DNA of 64,000 bases, from the NCBI GenBank assembly GCA_013398275.1, contig VZSE01013631.1, positions 1,091,594 through 1,155,593 on the forward strand. The letters are read 5' to 3'. Under the pieces are notes generated by a model. It saw nothing but the letters and a program-made list of their open reading frames with translations. It did not search any database and was not told where the DNA came from. The stretch's first letter is position 1, and every line of letters begins with the position of its first letter. Shown one piece after another: positions 48,401 to 58,002 of this stretch. The DNA is from Promerops cafer. Lineage: Eukaryota; Chordata; Aves; Passeriformes; Nectariniidae. The position numbers and the translations under genes are program-made.

Positions 48401-51400
48401 TGCAGAGTAAGATTTCTGCAGGTGTGGAAGGGAGGTCAGGAATACAACGTTCTCATGTTGTTCGTCAGAGGTGATTTTGGCAGGAAGATGGATGCCTTGT
48501 TCAGAAAGTGTTAACATCTCTCACAATCCAGTTTTCATTCAGCTCCTAGAAGAAATGTCCCTCTATGGCAGAATCTCACTGCAGACTTGGATTGTAATGT
48601 GGGTGCAAACTAGTGACCAAACAATGCTGTTGCCATTAACTTAACATTAACTTGTAGAAGCGTAAAACCAGATTGTTAAGCATCTGTCCTTAAGTTGTAG
48701 AAGAAAGGCAGGTAAACATATGAGTTAGTGATTCTTTTATAAAAGCAAACAACCTCCCACCTAATGTATGTGCAAGTGGTTTACAGCTCTAAGATATGTC
48801 TTAGCACTTGAAAATGTGGTGAGGAAGTCAGATGGTTTTCTTTTGTTTCACAAAATAGATAAAGATGATCAGTCTTTGGAAGATGGAACTGAAGAAGGTG
48901 ACAGCAATGTGTTGATTTCTGTTTCAGCATTAATAATCTTGTTTTATCAAAACTCAAACTGTATAGGTTGAAAAACTTGTCTTAATTATTTTGGCATTGT
49001 GTGTAAGCTAATAAGTGTTTTTTCACACTACTTTTACTGCTTTTGAATGTCCTGTAGTAATTCAGCGGATAGATACAGATGACTCAGAAGTGCTGTTATC
49101 TCAGAATGCAGACAGCAAAATACAGAAGAAAAAATCGAGCTCGGCTGCAGACACATCTAATGATATACAGACAAAAACCCCAGCAACATCAGATGTTTTT
49201 CCATTTATGGATCACTGGAATGCTCAGATTCAGAAAGTTTCTCTCAGGCAAATAATTTCTGAAGAAATAGCGATGCAGGAGAGAGAGGACCTGGTATGGA
49301 TAGCACCATTTTTTTAATGTGGTTTAGATTCATTACCATTAGTGAAATATAGTTTGTCTTACTTGGTGACTCATCCCAGTGCTGCTGATTACAGCTTGAA
49401 TTTGTGAGACAAATGCATGACAATTACTATTGTTGATTACTGTGATAACAGGAGTTTGCTTGAGGTAGATGGTTCTGTTTGAAAAATACAGTCTCATTTA
49501 GAATATAATATTTTGATTGTTTCACAAACAGATTGTGCTGCTTTTCACTATCCGGGTTGGCATTTGTGTTTGGTTGAACTTTTTTTTGGTTCCTCAGCTA
49601 AAACCAAAGATCAGTGTGATCTTCTATGCTTTTTATTGTGACAGCAATATAAAAAAAATTCTTAGTTGGCTCCACGCCTTGTTTAGAAGTGTACTGAATT
49701 TGTTGTAATTTTTTTTTTTGTTGTTGTTAGGAGAACCCACAACATTCCTAACAGATGAGACATTAAAATAAGTACTTGAGGTGAATCTCAAACAAGTTTC
49801 TGTACCCACTTCTCAGAAAACAGTAACTCTTTAATAGAGTTTTACTAGTTCTTTGTTTTCCACACGGAGTTCCTGTACCCTGCCTGTTTGGCTTATGCCT
49901 GATACTGCCCTCTACTGCCCCACCGATGTTCAGAACAGGCGTTCTTACTTGTAATAGTCTCTGATAAGCAGCTGTCCTAAAGTAGAGGAGCTCTAAACTG
50001 GTGTAGAAAGTTGTATGAATTAGCCTGTACTTTGAAAATGGCTTGTGGATTATTTCTTTGAACTGCATGTATGTGCCCTACTGATAACAAATATTGTCAT
50101 GTCCACAACTTTATTTTCAGTTTGGATTCATGGAGCTTGGCTTTATTTTGACCACTTTTTTCCTTTTTAAAAAAAATCTGAATATTGTAACAGTCAATTG
50201 ATCAGTCCAATTGATTCTAGGCTATAATTATGTCATCTTCTCAGATAACTTCACAAGTAAGAATATTTGTTATAGACACAGCTTCAGATACATCAAACCA
50301 AAATTGTTTATACTGCTTGATAATAAAGTGTTGTTTCAACCCCAGGCCCACAGTATAGAGAAAAGAGGTGGACTTTGCACCAGCTTAGCACTGGACTGAG
50401 TGGACTGGCAGGGAATAAATTCCAAAACTTAAATCCCTCCTAAAAATCCTCATTTTACTTTGTCCAAACTATGAGGGAGCTCAGCTGCTTTACTTCAAAA
50501 GACTGCAGAGTACTGTAGTGGTGTATAATACAACTCACCCGTCCTTGCTTTATGCTGATCAGTGTAGCAGGCTGATATGGCACATTGCCATTGCTGTGGA
50601 TGCATACGGAGTAGATACTTTTTAAATTGTAACAAATAATGGCAAAGTTGGATTGGCTCCACCTTCACCTGTATTTTTGTTCTAATCAAGAACTTGTAAT
50701 ATATTTATTTTGTCTTCTGGGTAGAATCGTGTTCCTTCTACAGCTAGAAAAGACTGTGCTGCTAAACTAAAGGAGAAGCAACTATTTGAGATGTTTCCAA
50801 CTATTAATCAAAATTTCTTAATGGATGTCTTCAGGGACAACAAGTAAGAAATTTTTTTACTTCTTTGTAAAAATGGTACTCAGTTACAGTCATAAATACT
50901 GAGAGTTAAGATACTGCTAAAGTAGCACTTTTTGTTAGTCTAAATAAATGCAAAACTACCTGGTCTTAAAGGCAAAAAGGGTATAAAAACTCTCAGTTAA
51001 GACACAGTTCTTTTTAGGGCAGAATAGACATTCTTTCACTGGCAGAAGAATGTCTCTGACTATTGACCACTGACCGACTGTCAGTGGAACTGCATATTTC
51101 CTCAAGACCTGAGGTTTAAATCTAGTGGCAGAAATTAGTGGGTGTGGTAGAAGTAGGTTCACCGGAAATGGCATCTGCCCAAGAGGAAAACACTACCATC
51201 ACCTGGTGTTACCTGAGAGTACCTTCCTGGTTACTACAGCCACTCTGAAGGAATGAGCCATCTCTCTGTCTCTTCCTGCTGCCATTCTCTTTCTCTTTTC
51301 TGCATTATGTTTCTGGGATATGTGCCTACCTTCTTAAATCCAAGTTTCTGAGAAGTGAACTTCTTTTTTCAAGAGAAGCATCTTTTTTTATCCTTGGCCA

Positions 51401-54400
51401 TTTGAATGTCTGTCTCTACATATGGGTTTGCATACCTACTTGTCAGTCATGCTGCTTGTCCAGGTTGTTATAAAAATCTTTCCTGTTTAAAATATATCCT
51501 TCATTTCTATAATTCAAACATTTCACCATCTCATTTTTCACATTCTAAATTGTCCTCATAGTGTTGCCTTCCCAAAATCTGTCTTTACTCTTGATCACTC
51601 TGCTCTTGTTAGCTTACTAAAGAACGAGAATAAAGAAAAAAAAAGGGCTTATTAGAAAGCTCTTGGCAACTGATGTCTTACTTAATTGAATTTGATAACA
51701 AAGTTTGACTAAAAATACAAGCATTTTCCCTCATTAGGGTTTTAGGAAACTGAGCTAGTTTTAAATTAGTTTGAACTTTCTAACCCTGACCAGAGAAGAT
51801 TTAAGATGAACTATCTTACCCAGCCCAAAGAGCAGCATTTATTAATATCTCTTTGATTAAGGTAGGATACTATTTATTTCAGTATGTCATTTTCCTTTTA
51901 ATGTTCAAGTGCCCCTCAGTTGTATTTTAGTCCACCAAGACTGCATGTGTGTTGATGCCAGTAATGCCCTACAAGGAGTCTGCAAGCCTTTCTTTAATAA
52001 GCTGGAATATTCCATTCCAGTGTTTATTTTCATTGTAATCTAGTTCTGTAACTAGAAACCTGTAATATCAAGGTTTTTTATAATAAATTTAGATAAATAT
52101 AGCATCTATTAATATATATTTGTAAAGTCACAGATTTTATTTATTCTTTACAGCTACTCTTTAGAACAAACTGAACAGTTTCTGAACTGTGTTCTGGAGG
52201 CAGATCCTGTACAAACAGTTATAGCTCAAGAAAGTGTTCAGCAAAATGAAATTGTTTCTTCCTACAGTGCTGCAAAGAATCGTGAGAAGAAGGTATTTAT
52301 ATTTTTTTAACCATAGTTACAAACAGAGCCAAAACTATTCCAATAAAAACACTCTATAATGCATCCTTAACTTCAACAATGCAAATTCCTACAGGCAAAA
52401 AAAAGTAAGGAAGAGGATAATCCTTTATGTGAAGTATTTCAAGACTTTGAGTATCCACAATATGATGATTTTAGAGCAGAAGCTTTTTGTCACCAGCAAA
52501 AGAGACAGGAATGTTTGAAAAAGGCTGGAGAGGCCTATCGCATGGGTATGAAGCCTGTGGCAGCGTTTTATGCACGTCAGGTAAACAATAATATTGTGCT
52601 TTTTGTCTGAACTTAGGGAGGTACTTAAACACTAAATTGGAAGTGATAAGGAAAATGTCATGCCTACTAGAGTTGATGAATTTGGTAACTGTTCCCTGTG
52701 TGTTATATTGGCAATCACAAGTAAATTTGGTTCCACTGGTAATGATACTGGCACAGGAAGCTGACATAACCAGATCTGGTGCGAGACCTCATGAAAGGTG
52801 ATATCTAGTGCTTAGTCACACGTGCGCCTTTGTCTTAGACCTCTCTCACATCACATCACATCACATACTTGTAAACACCAAGATTTGTGTACAAGTAGTC
52901 TGGCTAGGTTCACTGGAGTGTGACATGGACTGCAACAAACATAATTTTTTCTATCGTTGGTGTGTGTTAGTGCTGAACTGTTTTTAGACACGTCTTCTGT
53001 ACTTTATAGGAGTCAGACAGGTATTAAGATGTCATCTTTTGCCACAGAATCTTGCTTGCTTCATCCTCCATTAATCTTGGGCAAGATTGCTGTCTGCTGT
53101 CTTCGCTTCTTCATTCTGACTATCTTTATGGCTACAGTCTGTCTTGGGTTGGGATAAATGAGGTGTGTATGTCATGCTTTTCACGATACATCTGGTTATG
53201 GAGTGTAGATCTGCTGCTGATCAGTCTTGCATGCTCTGGCCTTGGAGCACAGGCTCTTTGGTCTTGATTCAGGCACATTTCTTAGTATGTACCAGTTTGA
53301 GTACTGCTGATCAGAGCTGTTAATCTTACTCTTGGTTTTACGTCTCTTCTTGTAATCAAAGTTCCTCTACATTGGTTTCTTGGTGCCTTCAAAGGAGACC
53401 CCTTCCTTGACATTACACTTAAAAAATCTGTTACAAATATCTTCAAAGGCTGTAGTTTTCCCCTGATCTAATAGTATATTAAAATTTGCTAAGAATTCAC
53501 ATTATAGAAACATTTAATTCTAAACTCTGAATTGTATTATGACAGAACAAATATGTAATAATAAATCACTTGAGTTTGCTTATTCAAAAAGCTGTCATGC
53601 AAGTGGTGTAACTAAATGCTTAGATTGTTACTATGCATGTAGGAAATACTGATTATCAATCTTTATAATGAACCTTTTTTTTTTTTAATTAATATATTCT
53701 TGAAGTTTTGAGACAAAGGTGTGCAGGAGTTTAAATAGAAATGTAATTTTAAGTCCTGTCTTACTTCTGTTCTTATCCATAAGAACAAATACAATCTATT
53801 GTAAATCTATTGAAATTTATTTATTATATACTTTCCTTTAGGTAATAAAAAGGCAAACTAAGCTACCTTTATTCATAAAAAATACTTTATGCTTAGTGGC
53901 CTTTGTCTTGGGAATCCTTTGCAAGTGCGTTACAGAGCTGCTGTCTTGGGTCTGACACTAATACATTTCAGATGATCCATTTTAAGAAAGTGTAAGACAG
54001 GCTTTCACTTTTGTTCTCTTGAGCCTTTGTCAGTCCAATACCTGGAGTTAAATCTTCCATTCCTTTTCAGACTGTGCCTACAGATCTTCAAGGACATAAT
54101 TATTTGCTTTGATCTCTCAGGTATTACCATTGCAAGGTTCATGGGAAGGAGTTGGTACTTGTTCACTCTGTAAGGTGACTAACTGTACTGCTCCTTGCCC
54201 TCATTCCAGAAGAGACTTACTGACCTTGACAGACATAAAAGATGTCAAAAGTATTAGGAGAGATAATAGGCAATATTATTATTATTATTATTATTATTAT
54301 TACTACTACTACTACTACTACTACTACTATTACTATATTATTATTATTATTACTACTACTACTACTACTACTGCTACTATAAGTGTTTACCCTTGACTTG

Positions 54401-57400
54401 TCTGAAATTTTGGGAATGCATTCGGAAGAATTAACCTCAAATACAACAGTCAGCAGGCTTTTCCTAATCTGTTGGGCAGTTTCTCTGACACTGTTTCATT
54501 ATAATTTTAGCAAAATACTTGCAGGAAATAAAAATCTATTGTTAGGAAAATAAATCTGCGACTCAGTATGGAGTGTAACTTTTTAGCTTATTTAAAGACC
54601 TTACGATTTTGTGCCTTTTCTGCCTTTTTTTTTCTCCTTGTAAAGCTTTTGTTATAATTTCTTCTTTGTGCCAGCTTTGAATAGTTTCTCACAAAACAGA
54701 TTTCATGAAATTTTCTTGTGAGTAGGTCTCATCGAGCATCTTGCAGAAGTTCTGCTAGAATTATAAATTTTATGGGTTCAAACTTGAACTAAAAGCACCA
54801 TGCCAGTGCTGTCATTTTGAAACCACTGACCAGTGTGGAGCTTAAATTATTTCTCGGTGTGTAATAGTCACTATGCCTATGAATAAAGGGTCGCCTTCAT
54901 GAGCAGAAGATGAAAGAAGCTAACCATGCTGCTGCTGTGCAAATCTTTGAGAGAGTAAATACTTCCTTGCTGCCTATGAATGTGTTGGATTTGCATGGTC
55001 TCCATGTGGATGAAGCTGTGAATCAGTTGTCCAGAATGCTGCAGGAAAAAAGTGAAGGTAGGGTTTAGGTAATAATTCTTGCCCCCTAAAAATTATTCTA
55101 ATTTTCTATTAAGAAATCACGATACATGGCAATATTAGAGGGAATGCATATGCTTTAATAACATGTATGTTAAAAACAACTAGGCTTTGTGTGGTCTTGT
55201 TTTCAAGGTACCCCAATGGAATTGTTTTTCTTTGACATGACCATAATTCTTGTCGCTTTCTGTCTTGCCCCCCTCCCTGTGCTTCTTTGTACATCTTCTT
55301 TTTCCTTCTGTTTTACCCTCTTTTATTAGTATTACTGAATACTTTGTCTGTCCTTCCTGACATTTTTAACTGAGGTGATGGTGCAAACATATGTGTCACC
55401 ATTGCATTGCTTTGTCACAACTATGTTGCTTTTAGAATCTTAAAAGAAAAAATACTATGTTGGAATTCTAACAAAAGTGATGATATTGTTCTTCAACTTC
55501 TACATGAACGTGTGAGATTTGAGCTACCTTTCAGAAAGTTCTGTATCAGTTTGTTGGCAGCATTGCTTGAGATCAGAATACTTCTGCTTCCAGAAATGTC
55601 ATTTTATGCATTTTAAGCTTGAGAGCTCATTTTTTCTCCTAGTGGAGAGTTCAAGTACTTCATGAGTGTCCATGCTGTAAAAAGATTCTGCATTCCTAGT
55701 TTACCCTATAAATTTAAGCACACTGGGAATGCTTCTATAACAAACATTTCTTACACAAGGTACTGTGGCACAAACCTGATTTTTTGGATCCGCTACTCCA
55801 CAGAGTATAAACAAAACTGTTCAGTGGGGCTTTAGATAACCCTTGTCTTTCAATATGCATCAGAGATAATTACATTCCATTATCTCCTGCAATTCCTGCA
55901 ATGAGATTTGTGTAATTTAAACTGTAACCTAATGCCTTTTAGAACTAAATTTCCAGAACTGTACTTAAATTGGGAATGCTGAAATGGATAGTAGAGGCTC
56001 TCTGTTCAGTCTATTCACCTAAATCTGAAGAAAAAAAAAAAGAAGTTAATTTCACTGTACATACATGGGAAAAGGATCAATACTGGGAACTTATTTGCTG
56101 GCAGAATTAACAGTAAATAAATATAAAACCTAAATAAAGTTATGGTGTGGGGGAGAGTAGTTGAAGAAACACGTCATGTGAACTGATAATTCCAAACTGG
56201 CAAATCTTGACTAGTTGTGAGAATCCAGTTTAGTTTATTTTTTCCTCTTTTTCAAACTCTTCATCAATTTAGGTTGCTATTATTTCTGGGAAGAGAGCAA
56301 TTTATTTTGTTATCTGGGCTAACTGCCCTAATAAAACTCATGGAATATGTTGATCTGTTGATTTCCATATTCCAACGTAGCAGACGATAGTCGAAATAAT
56401 GTGACATAAGTGTCAAAAGCTGAATTTATATTTTCTTTCTTCTTAATCTCTTTATTCAATAAAATGTTATTTCTTTATTCACATTAATTTAAGATAAAAC
56501 ATGAAACAATACAGAAGCACCACTTTAAAAATTCAGTGAATGACACCCACCTCTTTTAATTTTGCAATTTAAATTTTTATCACAGAATGTAAATTCTAAT
56601 TGAATATTAGATGACAGAAACAGTAAAGCTTCTATGAAATTGGAAGGATTTTGTGATGATCACAATACGCATATTGCAAGCAATCTAGATTTTAAAAGTT
56701 TGACTTTTTCAGAATGGGGAAAAATTGCTATTTGTATCTGAAATATGCATATCAGCATGGGAAAACAAAGCTCGAAATGAGTAGTGAGAGTTTTCAGAAG
56801 AATGCATGGAAGGGTTATACTGGATGCCAAGTCTCTGCTGAGGAAAACTTTAACGGTTACAATTCCTGCTGTTGCAGAGTACCAGCAGGCTGGTGGTAAA
56901 CCCTATCTCAGTGTAATCACGGGAAGAGGAAGCCATAGTCAGGGAGGAGTCGCTCGCATCAGACCAGCAGCTATCCAATACCTCACAAGCCACAACTTCA
57001 GGTGAGTTTAGATTTTTGTTACTGATAAATTGCTTTTCTTAACCCACATTTAACTAACTGAAAATTGAACTTCAGTGTTAGAATGCTGTTGAATTACTAC
57101 ACAGATTAGGGTAGGTCTGCTGTTTCAGATTAAATTAAGTCAGTTGTTTCACAGATCCGATGCAGGTGTGTAGCACCTCTTAAATGTTAGATCCTTTCCT
57201 CTGAGACAGTTTAATTCCATATTTCCATTCAAGATTGCTAGCTTTACCATGAAAAGTTGTTAATCCTGCTTTTTATTGATTCCCAATACTTGCATTTATG
57301 CTCAGTTTATGAGGGATAGCAATTTAGTAAGTCTGGATTGACACCAGTGTGTTTGCTGCTTTTTATATAGAGCAGTGTAGGAAGGTGAGCATGAAGGTGA

Positions 57401-57826
57401 GACTCAAAAACAGCAATGACTTCCCATTTCCTTCTTGTCTTCTGCAAAATAGAAGGATGAAAATCCATTTTGAAGGAAGAGGGAATGAAAGTGGAACAGG
57501 AACAGACGAACAGAATGATTATAACCATGAATATTGGGCAGCTTTTTCTTTTCTCAAATCTTCATCTTAGTTTCTGCTTTTTCCAGGTCTTCATATCTCC
57601 AGACACTGAAAAATCCTCTTTCAGTGTCACATCCAAGGACATAATGCTGATTTCCTGACTCTCACATGCACATATACTTGACTGAGAACCTTACCACTTT
57701 CCATGTGTTTGATGAGACTTGAAGGTGATGGCATTGCATATAGTTTACGTGTTGAAGCTTCTTTTTTTCTTGTTTCATAGGTTCACAGAAATAAAACCAG
57801 GCTGCCTGAAAGTCATGCTGATTTGA
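33278..57826 (+). CDS. N4BP2: N4BP2, NEDD4-binding protein 2 (whole gene, 17 coding exons)
   Basis: N4BP2 (also called B3BP) is a large protein with a polynucleotide-kinase-like P-loop domain and an Smr nuclease-type domain; the mammalian protein binds BCL3 and NEDD4. The spliced exons give 5385 bases, 1794 residues plus stop, against 1770 in human as I recall. Domains: CUE about 43-86; P-loop GVPGSGKS 467-474 with STDDYF 491-496 and DNTN 534-537, forming the kinase-like fold about 463-620; acidic, low-complexity middle 627-1400; DUF1771 about 1645-1702; Smr about 1712-1794 with LDLH 1715-1718 and TGRGSHS 1753-1759. Exons: 33278-33494, 35334-36549, 37390-37514, 38685-38773, 40286-40362, 42096-42251, 43515-45832, 47237-47322, 48025-48067, 48859-48897, 49058-49293, 50725-50843, 52154-52292, 52395-52580, 54889-55057, 56878-57001, 57781-57826. 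All junction phases agree and no frameshift is seen. Confidence 0.96.
35334..36549 (+). CDS. N4BP2: N4BP2 coding exon 2 (residues 73-477)
   Basis: Completes the CUE helix (VENAMDHLLELS), continues through a serine- and glutamine-rich linker and ends inside the P-loop helix (LLRGVPGSGKSYLA). Acceptor is CCAACAG; donor is AG|GTAGAA at 36550. Phase 2. The poly-proline stretch that I recall before the kinase domain of the human protein is not present here. Confidence 0.96.
37390..37514 (+). CDS. N4BP2: N4BP2 coding exon 3 (residues 478-519)
   Basis: Encodes NLLEDNPGGIILSTDDYFY and GEAHDWN, part of the kinase-like domain. The STDDYF motif follows the second beta strand of the fold. Acceptor TTTCACAG, donor CGAG|GTGAGA, phase 1. 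Confidence 0.96.
38685..38773 (+). CDS. N4BP2: N4BP2 coding exon 4 (residues 520-549)
   Basis: Encodes AKEAFEMRISPIIIDNTNI then QAWEMKPYVTL, the DNTN motif of polynucleotide-kinase-type P-loop domains. Acceptor TTTTTCAG, donor TTG|GTTAGT, phase 0. Confidence 0.96.
40286..40362 (+). CDS. N4BP2: N4BP2 coding exon 5 (residues 550-574)
   Basis: Short exon encoding AQQFKYKVVFREPDTWWKFK then PKELE, which matches the human FREPDTWWKFKPKEL segment. Acceptor TATTCAG, donor AG|GTAAGA, phase 2. Confidence 0.96.
40965..41404 (+). mobile_element. Degraded CR1 LINE, 3' fragment
   Basis: In N4BP2 intron 5. ATGACTTGGATGCTGGGACA and CAAATTTGCAGGTGATACGG follow the CR1 reverse-transcriptase C-terminal sequence (NDLD...SKFADDTKL). 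Further on, GGACTTCCAGAGGCCCTTTC and a TTTTGTGATTATAT tail match the CR1 3' end. It is diverged, with internal deletions, and lies in the same orientation as the gene. Confidence 0.75.
42096..42251 (+). CDS. N4BP2: N4BP2 coding exon 6 (residues 575-626)
   Basis: Begins RNIHGVSKEKIKRMLERYER after the split arginine, the last helix of the kinase-like domain, then enters the variable middle region. Acceptor TTTATAG, donor CAGAG|GTTAGA, phase 2. Confidence 0.94.
42811..42966 (-). mobile_element. Fragment of an avian ERVL-type LTR
   Basis: In N4BP2 intron 6. The minus strand starts TGTCCTAGTTTTGGCCAGAA, the usual beginning of this avian LTR group, continues GGTTATTCTATACCACCTCA and ends near TGTGCATCACA, all in the family's order but with deletions. 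The 3' part of the LTR is missing. It is related to, but more decayed than, the solo LTR at 16405-16975. Confidence 0.55.
43515..45832 (+). CDS. N4BP2: N4BP2 coding exon 7 (residues 627-1399)
   Basis: The 2318-base exon holds most of the acidic, disordered-looking middle region. Conserved islands stand out: two copies of a GDWP/GYWP motif (802-805 and 883-886), each followed by QR and RSRR; QDFALLWRLEKK; GRLDGFKPK; the CUE-like segment about 1084-1130 (LCKLFASVSFEALKDLYERC); and the terminal LELTLPPELALQLKEIFGPV. Acceptor CTTTCAG, donor GCAG|GTATGA, phase 1. Confidence 0.96.
47237..47322 (+). CDS. N4BP2: N4BP2 coding exon 8 (residues 1400-1428)
   Basis: Encodes SLTVEDCVVHIDLNLAKVIH then EKWKESIM, nearly identical to the human protein. 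Acceptor CCTCAAG, donor ATG|GTCAGT, phase 0. Confidence 0.96.
48025..48067 (+). CDS. N4BP2: N4BP2 coding exon 9 (residues 1429-1442)
   Basis: Micro-exon encoding KRQRRNESCKLSAE, aligned with the human RQRQEEVSCGK region. Acceptor ATTTAG. Two donors are possible: CAT|GTAAGT at 48050 and AAG|GTATGT at 48068. The second is chosen because it keeps the SC-K residues; both leave phase 1, so an 18-base in-frame alternative is possible. Confidence 0.75.
48859..48897 (+). CDS. N4BP2: N4BP2 coding exon 10 (residues 1443-1455)
   Basis: A 39-base micro-exon, DKDDQSLEDGTEE, in the acidic linker. Acceptor AAAATAG after a T-rich tract, donor GAAG|GTGACA. Phases match on both sides, but since 39 is a multiple of 3 the exon could also be skipped without a frameshift. 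Confidence 0.7.
49058..49293 (+). CDS. N4BP2: N4BP2 coding exon 11 (residues 1456-1534)
   Basis: Encodes IQRIDTDDSEVLLSQ, a lysine/serine linker, and the conserved DHWNAQIQKVSLRQIISEEI then AMQEREDL. Acceptor TCCTGTAG, donor CTG|GTATGG, phase 0. Confidence 0.95.
50725..50843 (+). CDS. N4BP2: N4BP2 coding exon 12 (residues 1535-1573)
   Basis: Encodes KDCAAKLKEKQLFEMFPTIN then QNFLMDVFRDN, the first two helices of a CUE-like fold. Acceptor TGGGTAG, donor CAA|GTAAGA, phase 2. Confidence 0.95.
52154..52292 (+). CDS. N4BP2: N4BP2 coding exon 13 (residues 1574-1620)
   Basis: Encodes YSLEQTEQFLNCVLEADPVQ, which completes the CUE-like helix bundle of exon 12, then a lysine-rich linker. Acceptor TTTACAG, donor AAG|GTATTT, phase 0. 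Confidence 0.95.
52395..52580 (+). CDS. N4BP2: N4BP2 coding exon 14 (residues 1621-1682)
   Basis: Encodes FQDFEYPQYDDFRAEAF and the start of the DUF1771 helical region (CLKKAGEAYRMGMKPVAAFY). Only 102 bases of intron separate it from exon 13. Acceptor CTACAG, donor CAG|GTAAAC, phase 0. Confidence 0.95.
52847..52866. repeat. CACAT pentanucleotide microsatellite
   Basis: Four exact tandem units of CACAT in N4BP2 intron 14. Confidence 0.9.
54273..54380. repeat. Compound ATT/ACT triplet microsatellite
   Basis: Blocks of ATT units, then ACT units, then ATT, then ACT again, with few interruptions, over about 108 bases in N4BP2 intron 14. The Tyr- and Ile-rich reading frame across it is an artefact of the repeat. 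Confidence 0.97.
54889..55057 (+). CDS. N4BP2: N4BP2 coding exon 15 (residues 1683-1738)
   Basis: Encodes the end of DUF1771 (GRLHEQKMKEANHAAAVQIF) and the first Smr strand and helix with VLDLHGLHVDEAVNQL. The acceptor is ATAAAG with a poor pyrimidine tract; it is placed by homology to human GTLHEQK. Donor GAAG|GTAGGG, phase 1. Confidence 0.94.
56878..57001 (+). CDS. N4BP2: N4BP2 coding exon 16 (residues 1739-1779)
   Basis: Encodes GGKPYLSVITGRGSHSQGG then VARIRPAAIQYLTSHNF, the core of the Smr domain with the GRG-x-HS loop implicated in nuclease function in the family. Acceptor GTTGCAG, donor CAG|GTGAGT, phase 2. Confidence 0.97.
57781..57826 (+). CDS. N4BP2: N4BP2 coding exon 17 (residues 1780-1794 and stop)
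   Basis: Encodes FTEIKPGCLKVMLI and a TGA stop, the conserved Smr C-terminal strand. Acceptor GTTTCATAG after a strong T-rich tract. Confidence 0.96.
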
Positions 57827-57996
57827 AGAGTTGTGGAAAGAGGAATAAAGAAACTGTGTCAGATGACCACTGGGTAACAGAAAAACCCCCCCATGTTTTG
57901 AACAACTGCACTGGTATTTTGTAATCTGTTTTAAAGGATGATATTTTCTTGGAACTGGTCTCAATTTACAGCAAGTGGATTTGTCAGTATGTTTCC

Positions 57997-58002
57997 AATA
58001 AA
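57997..58002 (+). terminator. N4BP2: Proximal N4BP2 polyadenylation signal AATAAA
   Basis: Canonical hexamer 170 bases after the stop codon, with a downstream T/G-rich element beginning within 2 bases. Good candidate for a short 3' UTR isoform. Confidence 0.5.

Larger units (their letters stand above)
45833..57780 (+). other. N4BP2: N4BP2 introns 7-16 (non-coding)
   Basis: No extra exon is supported beyond those listed. The introns contain a CACAT pentamer run (52847-52866), a compound triplet microsatellite (54273-54380) and ordinary AT-rich DNA. Confidence 0.7.

Noticed and set aside
54109..54396. 95-codon frame with a long tyrosine run
   Set aside because: It is the translation of the ATT/ACT microsatellite.
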